This document shows positions 9,195-17,798 of a DNA stretch of 64,000 nt, piece by piece (position 1 is the stretch's first letter; the number at the start of each line of letters is the position of its first letter). Source of the stretch: Robertmurraya sp047302285 (GTDB lineage Bacteria; Bacillota; Bacilli; Bacillales; Cytobacillaceae). The notes below the pieces were generated by a model. That model ran no database searches and was not told the origin of the DNA. It saw nothing but the letters and a program-made list of their open reading frames with translations. The stretch spans positions 620,001 to 684,000 of the forward strand of contig NZ_CP154845.1 in the NCBI RefSeq assembly GCF_047302285.1, written 5' to 3'. Position numbers and translations under genes: made by a program.

Positions 9195-9250
9195 GAAGCT
9201 GTGTCAAAAGGTCGTTAAAGACGACTCTTTGATATCAGCTTTTTCTTTTC
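9195..9250 (+). terminator. Probable terminator after the M23 gene
   Basis: A long imperfect hairpin starting AGCTGTGTCAAA and closing with TTTGATATCAGCT is followed by TTTTTC. Confidence 0.7.
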
Positions 9251-9307
9251 TATAACGTATGAACATAGTATACGTAATTTTCTATTTATCAAGCTTTTGA
9301 GTTGATA

Positions 9308-9497
9308 AATAACAGGAAGAATTCCGCTTAATTAGCAAATACCATAAAAATCAGCTTAAATAGCAGGAGAAATTCCGCCTATTGACTTGAATAATTCAAA
9401 AATAAGTGATTTTGCTCTGCATAAGCGGAAAATCTTCCCTTATATCCTCTAAAAAACAACCCTATCTAGCAGATAACGGAAAAATTTCCGCTTATCC
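9308..9497. repeat. Four-module GGAA/TTCC element, copy 1
   Basis: An element of about 190 bp with four near-palindromic modules of the type ATAAC-GGAA-N4-TTCC-GCTTAT. The GGA cores lie at 9315, 9366, 9427 and 9478 (spacings 51, 61, 51). Module 3 is in the opposite orientation. The whole element aligns with a second copy at 22574-22763 in the same orientation, including inter-module text such as GATTTTGCTCT. No protein frame is supported. The remaining bases up to 9648 show no recognisable feature besides the ctpB ribosome binding site. Confidence 0.8.
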
Positions 9498-9648
9498 TAC
9501 CTGCCATTCGTATCGAAAAGAACATGGGGTTAGATTCATAACTCGTCCGATTTCATCATATAGTGAAGAGACGAACTCACTTTTTATAAAAGGCTTTAGT
9601 ATGTGGCCTTCTATAAGGGCTTACCAATGGACAGACAGGAGGTAGACA

Positions 9649-11082
9649 ATGAAACATATATGGACTGCTCTGATCATCGCTTGCTCCTTGGGCCTAGGTG
9701 CTGCAGGTACATATCTGGTTTTTGAGTGGACTAGTGAGGAAGCACGGCAGCCACAGCAGGAAAGCGAGAATCAAGCAGAACTCGAACTAGCAAGCTTAGA
9801 AAAAGTCGGAAAAGCCTATGAATTAATTAAGAATAGCTATGTGGAAGAGGTTGAAGAGGAAGAATTGGTAGAGGGCGCTATACAGGGAATGCTGAGCAAG
9901 CTCGATGATCCATATTCTGTCTATATGGACAAGGAGACGGTCAAGCAATTTAATGAAACGTTGGAGTCTTCCTTTGAAGGAATCGGTGCTGAAGTAAGTA
10001 TGGTTGATGGAAAGGTCATCATTGTCGCACCATTTAAGGATTCACCGGCAGAGAAAGCTGGTTTAAAGCCTAATGATCGCATTCTCTCTGTAGATGGCGA
10101 AAGTGTTGAGGGGCTTGATTTATATGAAGCGACTTTGAAAATTCGTGGCGAAAAAGGGTCGAAGGTTAAGATTGAAATTGAGAGGCAAGGGTTGCGTGAT
10201 CCACTCGTCGTGGAAGTAAAGCGCGATGAGATTCCGCAAATTACGGTATATGGAGATGTAAAAAAGCAAGGTGGTAAAAATGTTGGCTACCTTGAAATTA
10301 CCTCTTTTTCAGAGGATACAGCAAATGAATTTAAAGAAGAGCTTACGAAAATGGAGAAACAGGGGATCGAAGGACTAGTGATTGATGTTCGCGGCAACCC
10401 AGGTGGACTTTTAACAAGTGTGGAAGAAATCCTTAAGGAGTTTGTGACAAAGGAAAAACCATATGTTCAAATTGAGCAACGAACTGGAGAAAAACTCCGT
10501 TACTTTTCAAGTTTAGAAAAAGAAAAGTCTTATCCTGTCGTCGTTCTTGTTGATAAAGGTAGTGCCTCTGCTTCCGAAATATTGGCGGGTGCCCTAAAAG
10601 AAGCAAATGGCTATAAACTGATTGGCGAAAACACCTTTGGAAAAGGGACGGTTCAACAACCCGTACCAATGGGGGATGGCAGTAATATAAAGCTGACCAT
10701 CTTTAAGTGGCTAACTCCAGATGGAAATTGGATTCATAAGCAGGGAATTGAACCTGATATAAAAGTGGAGCAACCAGAGATATATCATACGCATCCACTA
10801 CAAATTGATGCAGCTTTAATGATGGATATGAACAATGAACAAGTACAAAATGCCCAGCAAATGTTAAATGGACTTGGTTTTGCACCAGGTCGTGAGGATG
10901 GCTACTTTGATGAAAACACGGAAAAAGCAGTCATGGCCTTCCAAAATCACAAAAATCTATCTGCCAGTGGCCGAATTGATAAACAAACAGCCTCAGCCCT
11001 CGAAACAGCGATCCTCGAAGAAATGAAAAAAGAACAAAATGACCTACAATTACAGACGGCATTACGCTATATTGCAAGGTGA
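9649..11082 (+). CDS. ctpB: S41 carboxy-terminal processing protease CtpB
   Basis: An extracytoplasmic serine protease of 477 residues, ATG behind AGGAGGT. It has an N-terminal membrane anchor (residues about 4-25), a PDZ domain (about 105-180), an S41 catalytic core (about 195-365) and a C-terminal peptidoglycan-binding domain (about 395-465). The catalytic Ser lies in GSASASEI near residue 305-309 and the general-base Lys in FGKGTV at residue 332. In B. subtilis CtpB cleaves SpoIVFA in the forespore checkpoint of SigK activation and sits next to ftsEX, as here. It ends at a strong terminator. Confidence 0.93.
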   Translation: MKHIWTALIIACSLGLGAAGTYLVFEWTSEEARQPQQESENQAELELASLEKVGKAYELIKNSYVEEVEEEELVEGAIQGMLSKLDDPYSVYMDKETVKQFNETLESSFEGIGAEVSMVDGKVIIVAPFKDSPAEKAGLKPNDRILSVDGESVEGLDLYEATLKIRGEKGSKVKIEIERQGLRDPLVVEVKRDEIPQITVYGDVKKQGGKNVGYLEITSFSEDTANEFKEELTKMEKQGIEGLVIDVRGNPGGLLTSVEEILKEFVTKEKPYVQIEQRTGEKLRYFSSLEKEKSYPVVVLVDKGSASASEILAGALKEANGYKLIGENTFGKGTVQQPVPMGDGSNIKLTIFKWLTPDGNWIHKQGIEPDIKVEQPEIYHTHPLQIDAALMMDMNNEQVQNAQQMLNGLGFAPGREDGYFDENTEKAVMAFQNHKNLSASGRIDKQTASALETAILEEMKKEQNDLQLQTALRYIAR

Positions 11083-11093
11083 AATTAGAGGAA

Positions 11094-11128
11094 CAGCCGA
11101 AGTTGAGGAAAACTTCGGCTGTTTTTTT
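11094..11128 (+). terminator. Intrinsic terminator after ctpB
   Basis: An 11-bp stem (CAGCCGAAGTT with AACTTCGGCTG) is followed by seven T residues. Confidence 0.92.
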
Positions 11129-11153
11129 CGGTGTGTGGGTTAGTTGGATGGGG

Positions 11154-11655
11154 GATTGCGGGTGTTTTGGGTTTTATTGCGCGGAATTTGCCGTTAATTG
11201 CGGGCGATCCACGGATAATTGCGCAGGTTATGGTAATAATTGCGTGGGTTTCAACAATAATTGCGGATCTTGCCATCCGGAGCAGATATCCGACCGCCAG
11301 GGTATTACGTGTTGGTTGAACAGGGATTGCGGGTGTTTTGGGGTTAATTGCGCGGAATTTGCCGTTTATTGCGGGCGATCCACGGATAATTGCGCATGTT
11401 TTGGTAATAATTGCGTGAGTTTGGACAATAATTGCGGATCTTGCCATCCAGAGCAAATATCCTACCGACAGGGTATTACGTGTTGGTTGGAAAGTGATTG
11501 CGGGTGTTTTGGGTTTTATTGCGCGGAATTTGCCGTTAATTGCGGGCGATCCACGGATAATTGCGCATGATTTGGCAATAATTGCGTGGGTTTGGACAAT
11601 AATTGCGGATCTTGCCATCCCATCCCCCGGAGCAGAACCCCCGACCAACGCCAGC
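11154..11655. repeat. 171-bp tandem repeat with nested 21-nt ATTGCG phasing
   Basis: Three tandem units start at 11154, 11325 and 11496, an exact 171-base period. The last is partial and degrades near 11655 with a small insertion. In each unit ATTGCG recurs six times exactly 21 bases apart (unit 1: 11155, 11176, 11197, 11218, 11239, 11260), followed by a 66-base spacer without the motif. Both periods are multiples of three, so artificial open frames run through on both strands; these have no family-like sequence and are not called as genes. The array fills the space between the ctpB terminator and the 3' end of the convergent penicillin-binding protein gene. Confidence 0.92.
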
Positions 11656-11685
11656 AAGCACGACATTACCTCAAAATCCAAATGA

Positions 11686-11739
11686 AAATACCCTATTTAT
11701 GGAAAAATACAAAACCGCTTCTCCCAAAATAGGGTATTT
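11686..11739 (-). terminator. Inverted repeat at the 3' end of the PBP gene
   Basis: A 13-base perfect inverted repeat (AAATACCCTATTT, 11686-11698, with its complement at 11727-11739) around a 28-base loop. On the minus strand it lies just after the PBP stop and is followed by a weak T-rich stretch. A terminator or mRNA-end structure is likely. Confidence 0.5.
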
Positions 11740-11745
11740 AACAGA

Positions 11746-13830
11746 CTACTTACCAATCTTCTCTTTCACATAGTCCTTGAGCCAAATCGCGTCCTCTTTG
11801 ATTTCCAAAATGACTTGCTTCCATTTTGGACTTTCTTCTTTAATGACTTCTTTTAATACTTCTGTTTTTTCCTTAATGGTTTCTGTAATTTCCTTGCTTT
11901 CTTTCTCTTCTTTCTTGCTTACACCAGCGAGTCTCGAATTGACGGAAACGACGTCAAATTCGCCAGGTTCCAGATGTGGCAATGACTGGTCCATAATCGC
12001 TCGGAAGATTGGTACGACATTTTCGGAACTACTATTTGATAAATAATGTTCTCGGTCCGTTTGATCATAGCCGAGCCAAACAGCTCCGACGACATTTGGG
12101 GTATAGCCGACAAACCATTGGTCCTTAGAGCCGTTGATATCTTCGTAAGGAAGCTGAGTAGAACCGGTTTTTCCAGCAATTTCAACACCGGATATTTTCG
12201 CCGCCGTACCTGTTCCAGATTCGACAACATTCAATAGCATCGAGTTCATTTCGCGAACGACTGCTTTAGATGTGACCCTTGTTGATTTCCCTTTATGTTC
12301 GGCAATTACGTTCCCTGTTGGTCCAACAATTTTCGTAATCAAATGACCGTCTTGGCGTTTACCTTCATTGGCAAAGGCAGAGTAGGCTTCAGCCAATCGT
12401 AATGGGGAAATTCCTTTGTGCATCCCGCCGAGGGCAATTCCCAAATATTTGTCCTCTTCGGTTAATGGGATTCCAAAGCGTTTCAAGGAATCAAGACCTT
12501 TTGCCAAGCCGATTTCATTTAATAACCAAACGGTCGGTGCGTTCAGTGACTCTTCCAACGCCTCATACATGGGGACATCCCCTTTGTAGACGCCATTAGG
12601 GTTTGTTGGGGCATATTTGCCATATGTTTTCTTCTCATCCTGCAAAATCGAGGTGACGAGATAGCCTTCTTCGATTGCCGGTGTGTAGACAGCTAACGGT
12701 TTAAGGGTGGAACCAGGCTGTGCTTGTAAGTGTGTGGCTCGGTTAAAGCCTCGGAAGACATAATCTCCACGACCGCCGACAAGTCCAAGTACTCCACCAG
12801 AGTGAGGGTCGAGTAAAACCGCGCCACTTTGCACGATTTCACCACCTCTTCCTTTCGGGAATACAGAATCCTTTGCGTAAACTTGTTCCATCGCTGTTTG
12901 GATTTTTTGGTCCATATTGGTATAGATTTGATAGCCTCTTGTTAAAATTTCTTCTTGTGTTAATCCGTACTTTCCAGTAGCTTCATCTAAAACAGCATCG
13001 ACATAAAATGGGTAGTCCCGCTTAATAAAGCTTCCGCCACCATCCTCTAAATGAACGTCCTCGTTTTTCGCTGCTTCATACTCGTCCTCGGTAATCATGT
13101 TATTTTCCAACATACGAGAAAGAACAACATTTCTTCGTTCAATTGCCCGTTCTAAATGCTTATAAGGATCCCGAGCGGATGGGGACTGTAGTAGTCCTGC
13201 TAAAAGAGCTGCTTCACTGACGGTCAAATCCTTTAATTCTTTATTAAAATACTTTTTTGAAGCTTGGACAATTCCCCAAGCGCCACTACCAAAATAACTT
13301 TGATTCAAATACATCTGGAGGATTTCGTCTTTTTTATAGGTCTTTTCAAGCTCGACTGCTAAAAATAATTCCTCGACTTTACGACGATACGTTTGTTCAG
13401 GTGAAAGGAGGGCGTTTTTGGCGAGCTGCTGCGTAATCGTACTTCCGCCACCAGTGATTCTTCCGGCTAATAGATTTTTAAAGAATACTCGGGTAATTCC
13501 TTTTAGATCAAAACCATTGTGTTCATAAAAACGGTGATCCTCAATCGCTACGACTGCGTTGCGAACATGTTCAGGTAGTTCGGCAGCATCCACACCGGAT
13601 GTCCGATTGGTCGCAATTTCTGTAGCGACCTCTTCATTTTTATCATAAATAACGGTTGATTGATTCAAACCGGCCTTTAACGATTCCACATTTGCTTGGC
13701 TTGCTAAAACCGCAAAATAAATGATCGTAAATAGAATTAAAGATAAACCTAGTAATAATAGGATTTGGGTAAAATGCATCCTTTTCCAAAAGCGCAATAC
13801 TTTTTCCCATATCGGACGTAATCTTTCCAT
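11746..13830 (-). CDS. Class A penicillin-binding protein
   Basis: A bifunctional peptidoglycan synthase of 694 residues. A cytoplasmic N-terminus and one membrane helix (about 22-45) are followed by the glycosyltransferase domain (about 70-245; EDHRFYEHNGFD, GGGSTITQQLAKN) and the transpeptidase domain (about 320-600). The transpeptidase motifs are SxxK as STLKPL, SLN as ESLNAPT and KTGST. The C-terminal 60 residues are Lys/Glu-rich and predicted helical. The size is close to PbpG/PBP2d and PbpF of B. subtilis, but the paralogue cannot be chosen from motifs alone. It interrupts the ctpB-minJ order and is transcribed against its neighbours. Confidence 0.92.
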   Translation of the reverse strand: MERLRPIWEKVLRFWKRMHFTQILLLLGLSLILFTIIYFAVLASQANVESLKAGLNQSTVIYDKNEEVATEIATNRTSGVDAAELPEHVRNAVVAIEDHRFYEHNGFDLKGITRVFFKNLLAGRITGGGSTITQQLAKNALLSPEQTYRRKVEELFLAVELEKTYKKDEILQMYLNQSYFGSGAWGIVQASKKYFNKELKDLTVSEAALLAGLLQSPSARDPYKHLERAIERRNVVLSRMLENNMITEDEYEAAKNEDVHLEDGGGSFIKRDYPFYVDAVLDEATGKYGLTQEEILTRGYQIYTNMDQKIQTAMEQVYAKDSVFPKGRGGEIVQSGAVLLDPHSGGVLGLVGGRGDYVFRGFNRATHLQAQPGSTLKPLAVYTPAIEEGYLVTSILQDEKKTYGKYAPTNPNGVYKGDVPMYEALEESLNAPTVWLLNEIGLAKGLDSLKRFGIPLTEEDKYLGIALGGMHKGISPLRLAEAYSAFANEGKRQDGHLITKIVGPTGNVIAEHKGKSTRVTSKAVVREMNSMLLNVVESGTGTAAKISGVEIAGKTGSTQLPYEDINGSKDQWFVGYTPNVVGAVWLGYDQTDREHYLSNSSSENVVPIFRAIMDQSLPHLEPGEFDVVSVNSRLAGVSKKEEKESKEITETIKEKTEVLKEVIKEESPKWKQVILEIKEDAIWLKDYVKEKIGK

Positions 13831-14369
13831 AGAAATCTCCTCGTTCTAAAAAATCTGCATTTTAAATCTTATGAAGTTATTGAATAAATAGTCGTGATAA
13901 CTGACAAGCTGATTGAAAACATTCACCAACAGCCTAAGCCCGAATATCCATCTTCATTATATATCATAGACATCTTAGACGCTCACATCATTAAGACGTT
14001 CGTCCTAACGATGGTTGTTTCATAAGCAAGAATCGCTCTGATATGAATATAGACGCAAAAAGAAAGCCGTTTGATACATAAAAGGGTAGAAAAGACCTAC
14101 ATTTTTAAACGTTTGTCATATTTCTTCTTCAAAAATTTTAAGCTTTTTGGTTGCGATAATATCCATCATATTCTTTTTTTCTAGTATCTTCTAGTACTTT
14201 AGAACGTTTAATTATTTTGAATTCGAAATATTGGTAGTGGTTTTCTATTATTTTCCTATGATAGGGTAAATTTGACGAAAATGTGAACGGATGTAGTTAT
14301 TATATAGGACTTTAGGAGAATTTTGTCATAGTCATAATTGTTGGACAAAGTGGAGAAACGGAACTTGAA
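13831..14369. other. Intergenic region upstream of the PBP gene
   Basis: About 540 AT-rich bases between the minus-strand PBP gene and the next plus-strand frame. The PBP ribosome binding site GAGGAG is next to 13830, and a TATAAT on the minus strand near 13955 could be its -10 box, but no good -35 is seen. No gene, RNA or repeat is supported in the rest. Confidence 0.5.
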
Positions 14370-14877
14370 ATGGATACATTACTTTTTCACTTTTACAGCC
14401 CTACTATTGATACAACCCTAGGGGCAATTACTGGGGCATTATCGAAGATATTCGAGAAAATCCCTAATCCATTTGCGGAAGAGGTTGTTACTAAAACCGT
14501 TGAAGAGCCTCTTAGTGATTGGATTGACAACATACTTGGAAATGAAGAACCAAAGTGCCACAAATAACAAACCTACAACGCCATCGGAGCCAACAACTAG
14601 TGAAGGTCCAACTCCTGAACCATCACCATCACCACAGTCGCCACCGGAGCCAATATCAAATTCTAGCTTGGAACCGACTACAGAACCAAGTCCAGAACCG
14701 ACATCTGAGCCTAGTCCTGAGCCAGGTCCGGAACCTAGTCCGGAATCAACTGGAAATCAGGAGCAAAGTAATACTCCAGAACCAACTGATACGCAAAATT
14801 CAATGAATCCAAGAGTACCAAGTGGAAATACGACAATAAATCCAGGTGGAGGAGGCATATATCCTCAACCGCAATAG
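14370..14877 (+). pseudogene. Frameshifted proline-rich protein gene
   Basis: Two overlapping frames look like parts of one gene. The first (14370-14567, 65 residues) is a normal-looking amphipathic segment ending WIDNILGNEEP. The second, shifted by +1, runs on to 14877 with about 110 residues of Pro/Glu/Ser/Thr repeats (units such as EPSPEPTSE) and a glycine-rich end. Neither half has a good ribosome binding site of its own; the second could start at ATG 14542 inside the first. It may be a frameshift mutation, an assembly indel or a coupled pair. The low-complexity tail suggests a wall-spanning or surface linker. No family was recognised. Confidence 0.5.
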
Positions 14878-14897
14878 TAAGTAAATGAGGTGAGATT

Positions 14898-15198
14898 TTG
14901 AATAAGAAAATGGTTACGCTTATAACCTACGCGTATATATTTATAGTCGTGAGTTTTGAGTTTATTTGCCCTCTATCTTTATCGTGCCTCTGATGGACAA
15001 TGGCAATTTGAGCTAGATGGACATAGAGGAAATTTGTCTATATTTCTTGGCCTGATATTTATAGGCATTATTCTTGCCTCGATTGATTTTGCGGGAATTA
15101 GAGAAAAAAGTAGCACCGTAACTAAAGGTATGATATTTGGTGGCCTGACTGTTGCGGTGTTTTTCCTAGTTTGGAGAGCAATGATGGCCCTTGTTTAA
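14898..15198 (+). pseudogene. Small membrane protein, frameshifted paralogue
   Basis: Starting at TTG 14898 behind GAGGTGAG, the frame encodes an N-terminal hydrophobic segment (NKKMVTLITYAYIFIVVS) and then hits TGA. The homologous continuation, from about 14956 in the +1 frame, reads YRASDGQWQFELDGHRGN and two further membrane helices. It aligns end to end with the intact gene at 15272, including WQFELDGHRGN versus WEIQLDGQRGN and VWRAMMAL versus IWRAMSAL. It is thus a tandem paralogue broken inside the first helix, or carries a sequencing indel. Function unknown. Confidence 0.65.
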
Positions 15199-15205
15199 CT
15201 AAATG

Positions 15206-15252
15206 AAAAAAGATTAGCACCACCACTTTGTTGGGGCTAATCTTTTTTTCTT
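15206..15252 (+). terminator. Terminator between the paralogous small membrane genes
   Basis: A 13-bp stem (AAAAAGATTAGC with GCTAATCTTTTT) encloses a loop of about 17 bases and ends in a T-run. Confidence 0.9.
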
Positions 15253-15271
15253 TAAGAGAGGTGAGCATTTG

Positions 15272-15568
15272 GTGAGGAAAAAGACTTTTCGGAATATGAC
15301 GATCGTCTATTTAATTATATTTGTAGTTATATTTACTGTTTACGTATTTCAAGTAGCTGATGAAAATTGGGAAATCCAGCTCGATGGACAAAGAGGAAAT
15401 CTAGCCACATTTGGAGGCATGGCATTTATTTTAATGATCCTTGCCGCCATTAATTTCGCTGGAATTAATGAAAAAGGTAATAAGGTGACGAAAAACATGA
15501 TATACGGAGGTTTATCTGTTGCAGCCTTTTTCTTAATATGGAGAGCGATGAGCGCACTTGTACAATAG
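15272..15568 (+). CDS. Small three-helix membrane protein
   Basis: About 98 residues with an N-terminal helix (about 10-30), a short polar loop with DENWEIQLDGQRGN, then two helices (about 48-65 and 78-97). GTG 15272 is best placed behind GAGGTG; TTG 15269 is an alternative. It is a close paralogue of the broken gene just upstream, with a terminator between them, so the pair is a tandem duplication. No known family was recognised. The extracellular loop and C-terminal WRAM(S/M)AL are the most conserved parts between the copies. Confidence 0.75.
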   Translation: MRKKTFRNMTIVYLIIFVVIFTVYVFQVADENWEIQLDGQRGNLATFGGMAFILMILAAINFAGINEKGNKVTKNMIYGGLSVAAFFLIWRAMSALVQ

Positions 15569-15670
15569 TTCTTTTCACCTAGAGAAAATAGGTCTATAAG
15601 TCTTAGAAACTATCCTCTATAAAATACGTAAAACTTATAAAATAACACAGCTTTGCTAAAGGAGGAAAAT

Positions 15671-17359
15671 ATGAATCGCAAATCGCTACGTTTTATCCTG
15701 ATTTCTTTGATATCATTTGTATTCTTTATAACAGCCTGCAGTAATACGGAAAAAAGTGAAACGAAAGAAGAGGAAGAGCAAGATCAATATGAACAATTAG
15801 TAGAAGAAAAAAACGGGGAGCTGGAGCTTGTCCCACTTGAATTAACCTCGTATGCAGAGGAAATTGGGGCAACAATGACAAAGCCAGACTATGAAAAGTT
15901 TGCCGCAAATGGCAAGGTGTCGATTGAGGGCTCGATCGAGCAGTTTGATCAGTTGAAGTCAGATTATGCATGGATTAAAGTTCGTTCCAATGAAGAGGGA
16001 ATAGCGGGATCAGAGCATGAGTACTACACGCCGATCGAGGAAGGATCCTTCAAACAAACGATACACTTTTTTAACGGAGAGGGCGAATATCGGGTAACGG
16101 TCCAGCTGCCAAGTAAAGATCAGGAGAATTATTACTATGATACGGCGAGTTTTGAAGTTATCAATGTGAACCCTGAGCAAAAACGTGATCTTACTTACAC
16201 GCCATTCGGGTTTGAGGCAGGATTGGCTCTAGACTTAGATGCAAGCTATGTGAAAGGAAATGAGACATTCTCTCTTCAAGGAGAGGTAGGGGAATCAGTC
16301 CACGGCGGTACGATTATGCTAATCTTAAGGAAAGATACGGAACAATGGAAACATGTTCTTCCGATTCAAGAAGGTAAATTTGAATATGAGGTGCCACTTT
16401 TTTATGGAAAAGGTCTACATGAATTAGAGATATTGGTTCCAGATGAAGAACGAGAAGATTATTACCAGGTTGGTACGAAGCTATTAATCGATAATGAGTC
16501 AGAGCAAGTGATGAAGCCAATTGATTATTCCAATGTTTATATGGAACGTGGTGTCACCTTAGAATATCCGACATTTGGGGGAGAAGTATCGGATGGTGAG
16601 TATCATATTAAAGGTACGATTGATCCAGACGCTGAATTCGCTCAAGACACGACCCATATTTATGTGGCATTGAAAAAGGGGGAAGATGAAGCGTTAGATG
16701 TCATTCCAGTGGAAGATTTCACGTTTGACGATTCTTTTTATTTACGATTTGGACCTGGAACGTATGAAATCACCGTCAATGTCCCGGAAATTAAAGAGGA
16801 AAACAGTGACTATTTCCGTTTCTTCGGCTTTGCTCAGTTTGAGGTCGAATCAACAGCTGAGGATAAAAGAGATCTCCTACCTTCTCGAGGGGTTGAATCA
16901 GACGCGCTAGAAATGATTGAATTAGCTCAAGAAATTACGGCAGGGATTACCACTGAACGTGAGAAGGCAAAAGCGGTTTATGACTATGTCACGAAAAATG
17001 TGAGCTACGATGTTGGGAAACTAAGAAATAAAGAATTTGAGTGGGATGATAGCGCATTGAAAACACTTGAGCTGAAAACAGGCGTATGCCAAGACTATTC
17101 TTACTTAGCGATTGCTTTATTTCGCGCAGTTGATATGGAAGCAAGATTCATAGAGGGCACATCTCTTGGTGGTTTTTGGCCAGCGAACCACGCCTGGGTT
17201 GAAGTGATGGTTGATGGTGAGTGGCTGACCATGGATCCGACATGGGGTTCAGGCTATATTGAAAAGGATCAATTTGTCGCTGCCTATACAGATGAGTATT
17301 TTGACCCCGATATGACAGAGTTTGAGAAGACACATATTCGTAAAGGTGTGAAATATTAA
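15671..17359 (+). CDS. Lipoprotein with transglutaminase-like domain
   Basis: The frame is open from 15653, but ATG 15671 is preceded by AAAGGAGG and starts a clean lipoprotein signal MNRKSLRFILIS... with lipobox FFITAC. The 562-residue product has a middle region of repeated beta-rich segments, each with an FxxxGxYxxxV pattern (about residues 75-390), and a C-terminal transglutaminase-like (papain-fold) domain (about 410-540). The triad is visible: Cys in TGVCQDYSYL, His in ANHAWVEVMV, Asp in WLTMDPTWG. Such domains act as proteases or cross-linkers; the substrate is unknown. It is probably anchored on the outer face of the membrane. Confidence 0.88.
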   Translation: MNRKSLRFILISLISFVFFITACSNTEKSETKEEEEQDQYEQLVEEKNGELELVPLELTSYAEEIGATMTKPDYEKFAANGKVSIEGSIEQFDQLKSDYAWIKVRSNEEGIAGSEHEYYTPIEEGSFKQTIHFFNGEGEYRVTVQLPSKDQENYYYDTASFEVINVNPEQKRDLTYTPFGFEAGLALDLDASYVKGNETFSLQGEVGESVHGGTIMLILRKDTEQWKHVLPIQEGKFEYEVPLFYGKGLHELEILVPDEEREDYYQVGTKLLIDNESEQVMKPIDYSNVYMERGVTLEYPTFGGEVSDGEYHIKGTIDPDAEFAQDTTHIYVALKKGEDEALDVIPVEDFTFDDSFYLRFGPGTYEITVNVPEIKEENSDYFRFFGFAQFEVESTAEDKRDLLPSRGVESDALEMIELAQEITAGITTEREKAKAVYDYVTKNVSYDVGKLRNKEFEWDDSALKTLELKTGVCQDYSYLAIALFRAVDMEARFIEGTSLGGFWPANHAWVEVMVDGEWLTMDPTWGSGYIEKDQFVAAYTDEYFDPDMTEFEKTHIRKGVKY

Positions 17360-17365
17360 TAAAAG

Positions 17366-17393
17366 GGTAGGGGATGAAACGTTCCCTACCCTG
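17366..17393. terminator. Hairpin after the transglutaminase-like gene
   Basis: AGGGTAGGGGA pairs with TTCCCTACCCT around a short loop. There is no T-run, so it may be an RNA 3'-end structure more than a classic terminator. Confidence 0.5.
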
Positions 17394-17432
17394 AATATTG
17401 ACATCTCAGACTGGCGCCACTTTACCGCAGAT

Positions 17433-17558
17433 CCGCAATAAACTTGAAAACCCCCGCAATTATAGCCGATTCACCCGCAATAAATAATAAATCACCCGCA
17501 ATCATTGGCAAAACCCCCGCAATAAACTCGGAAACACCCGCAATCCCGGCGGAAATCC
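17433..17558. repeat. Exact 21-nt phased CCGCAAT array
   Basis: The heptamer CCGCAAT starts at 17433, 17454, 17475, 17496, 17517 and 17538, each exactly 21 bases apart. In most units a C also recurs at unit positions 19 and 21; the 11 bases between are variable. The keyword is the reverse complement of ATTGCGG in the 11.15 kb array. The rest of this intergenic region (17360-17798) holds a hairpin and the minJ ribosome binding site, nothing else recognised. Confidence 0.9.
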
Positions 17559-17798
17559 CAGTCAAGGACAAAAAACATGCGTAATCCCCGTCTCCACTCC
17601 ACTACAAAACGAAAAACCTCAGCAAAACATGATTAAAATCAAAAAAGACCTTCCTCTATGATAGAAAAACGGCCTGTCGTTGAAGATTTCAGGTGCCTAA
17701 CCTAGCAAACATTTGGTAAAATAGAAGTTGAAACCATTTTACATAGAGTGATGAATTCATCATTTCAATAGATTTCGAAACAAAGGGAGGTGGCAGAT

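Noticed and set aside
9406..9645. 79-codon frame between the M23 gene and ctpB
   Set aside because: It runs through modules 3 and 4 of the repeat element, lacks a ribosome binding site and ends within the ctpB leader; a repeat shadow.
11079..11681. Open frames on both strands across the 171-bp repeat (cysteine-rich on plus, Ala/Ile/Pro-rich on minus)
   Set aside because: Both repeat periods, 171 and 21, are multiples of three, so any stop-free unit gives a long frame. No ribosome binding site is present and the sequences have no protein-like character beyond the repeat.
17433..17558. CRISPR array
   Set aside because: Conserved part is only seven bases and spacers are 14 bases; no cas genes or leader. 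It is a phased motif array.
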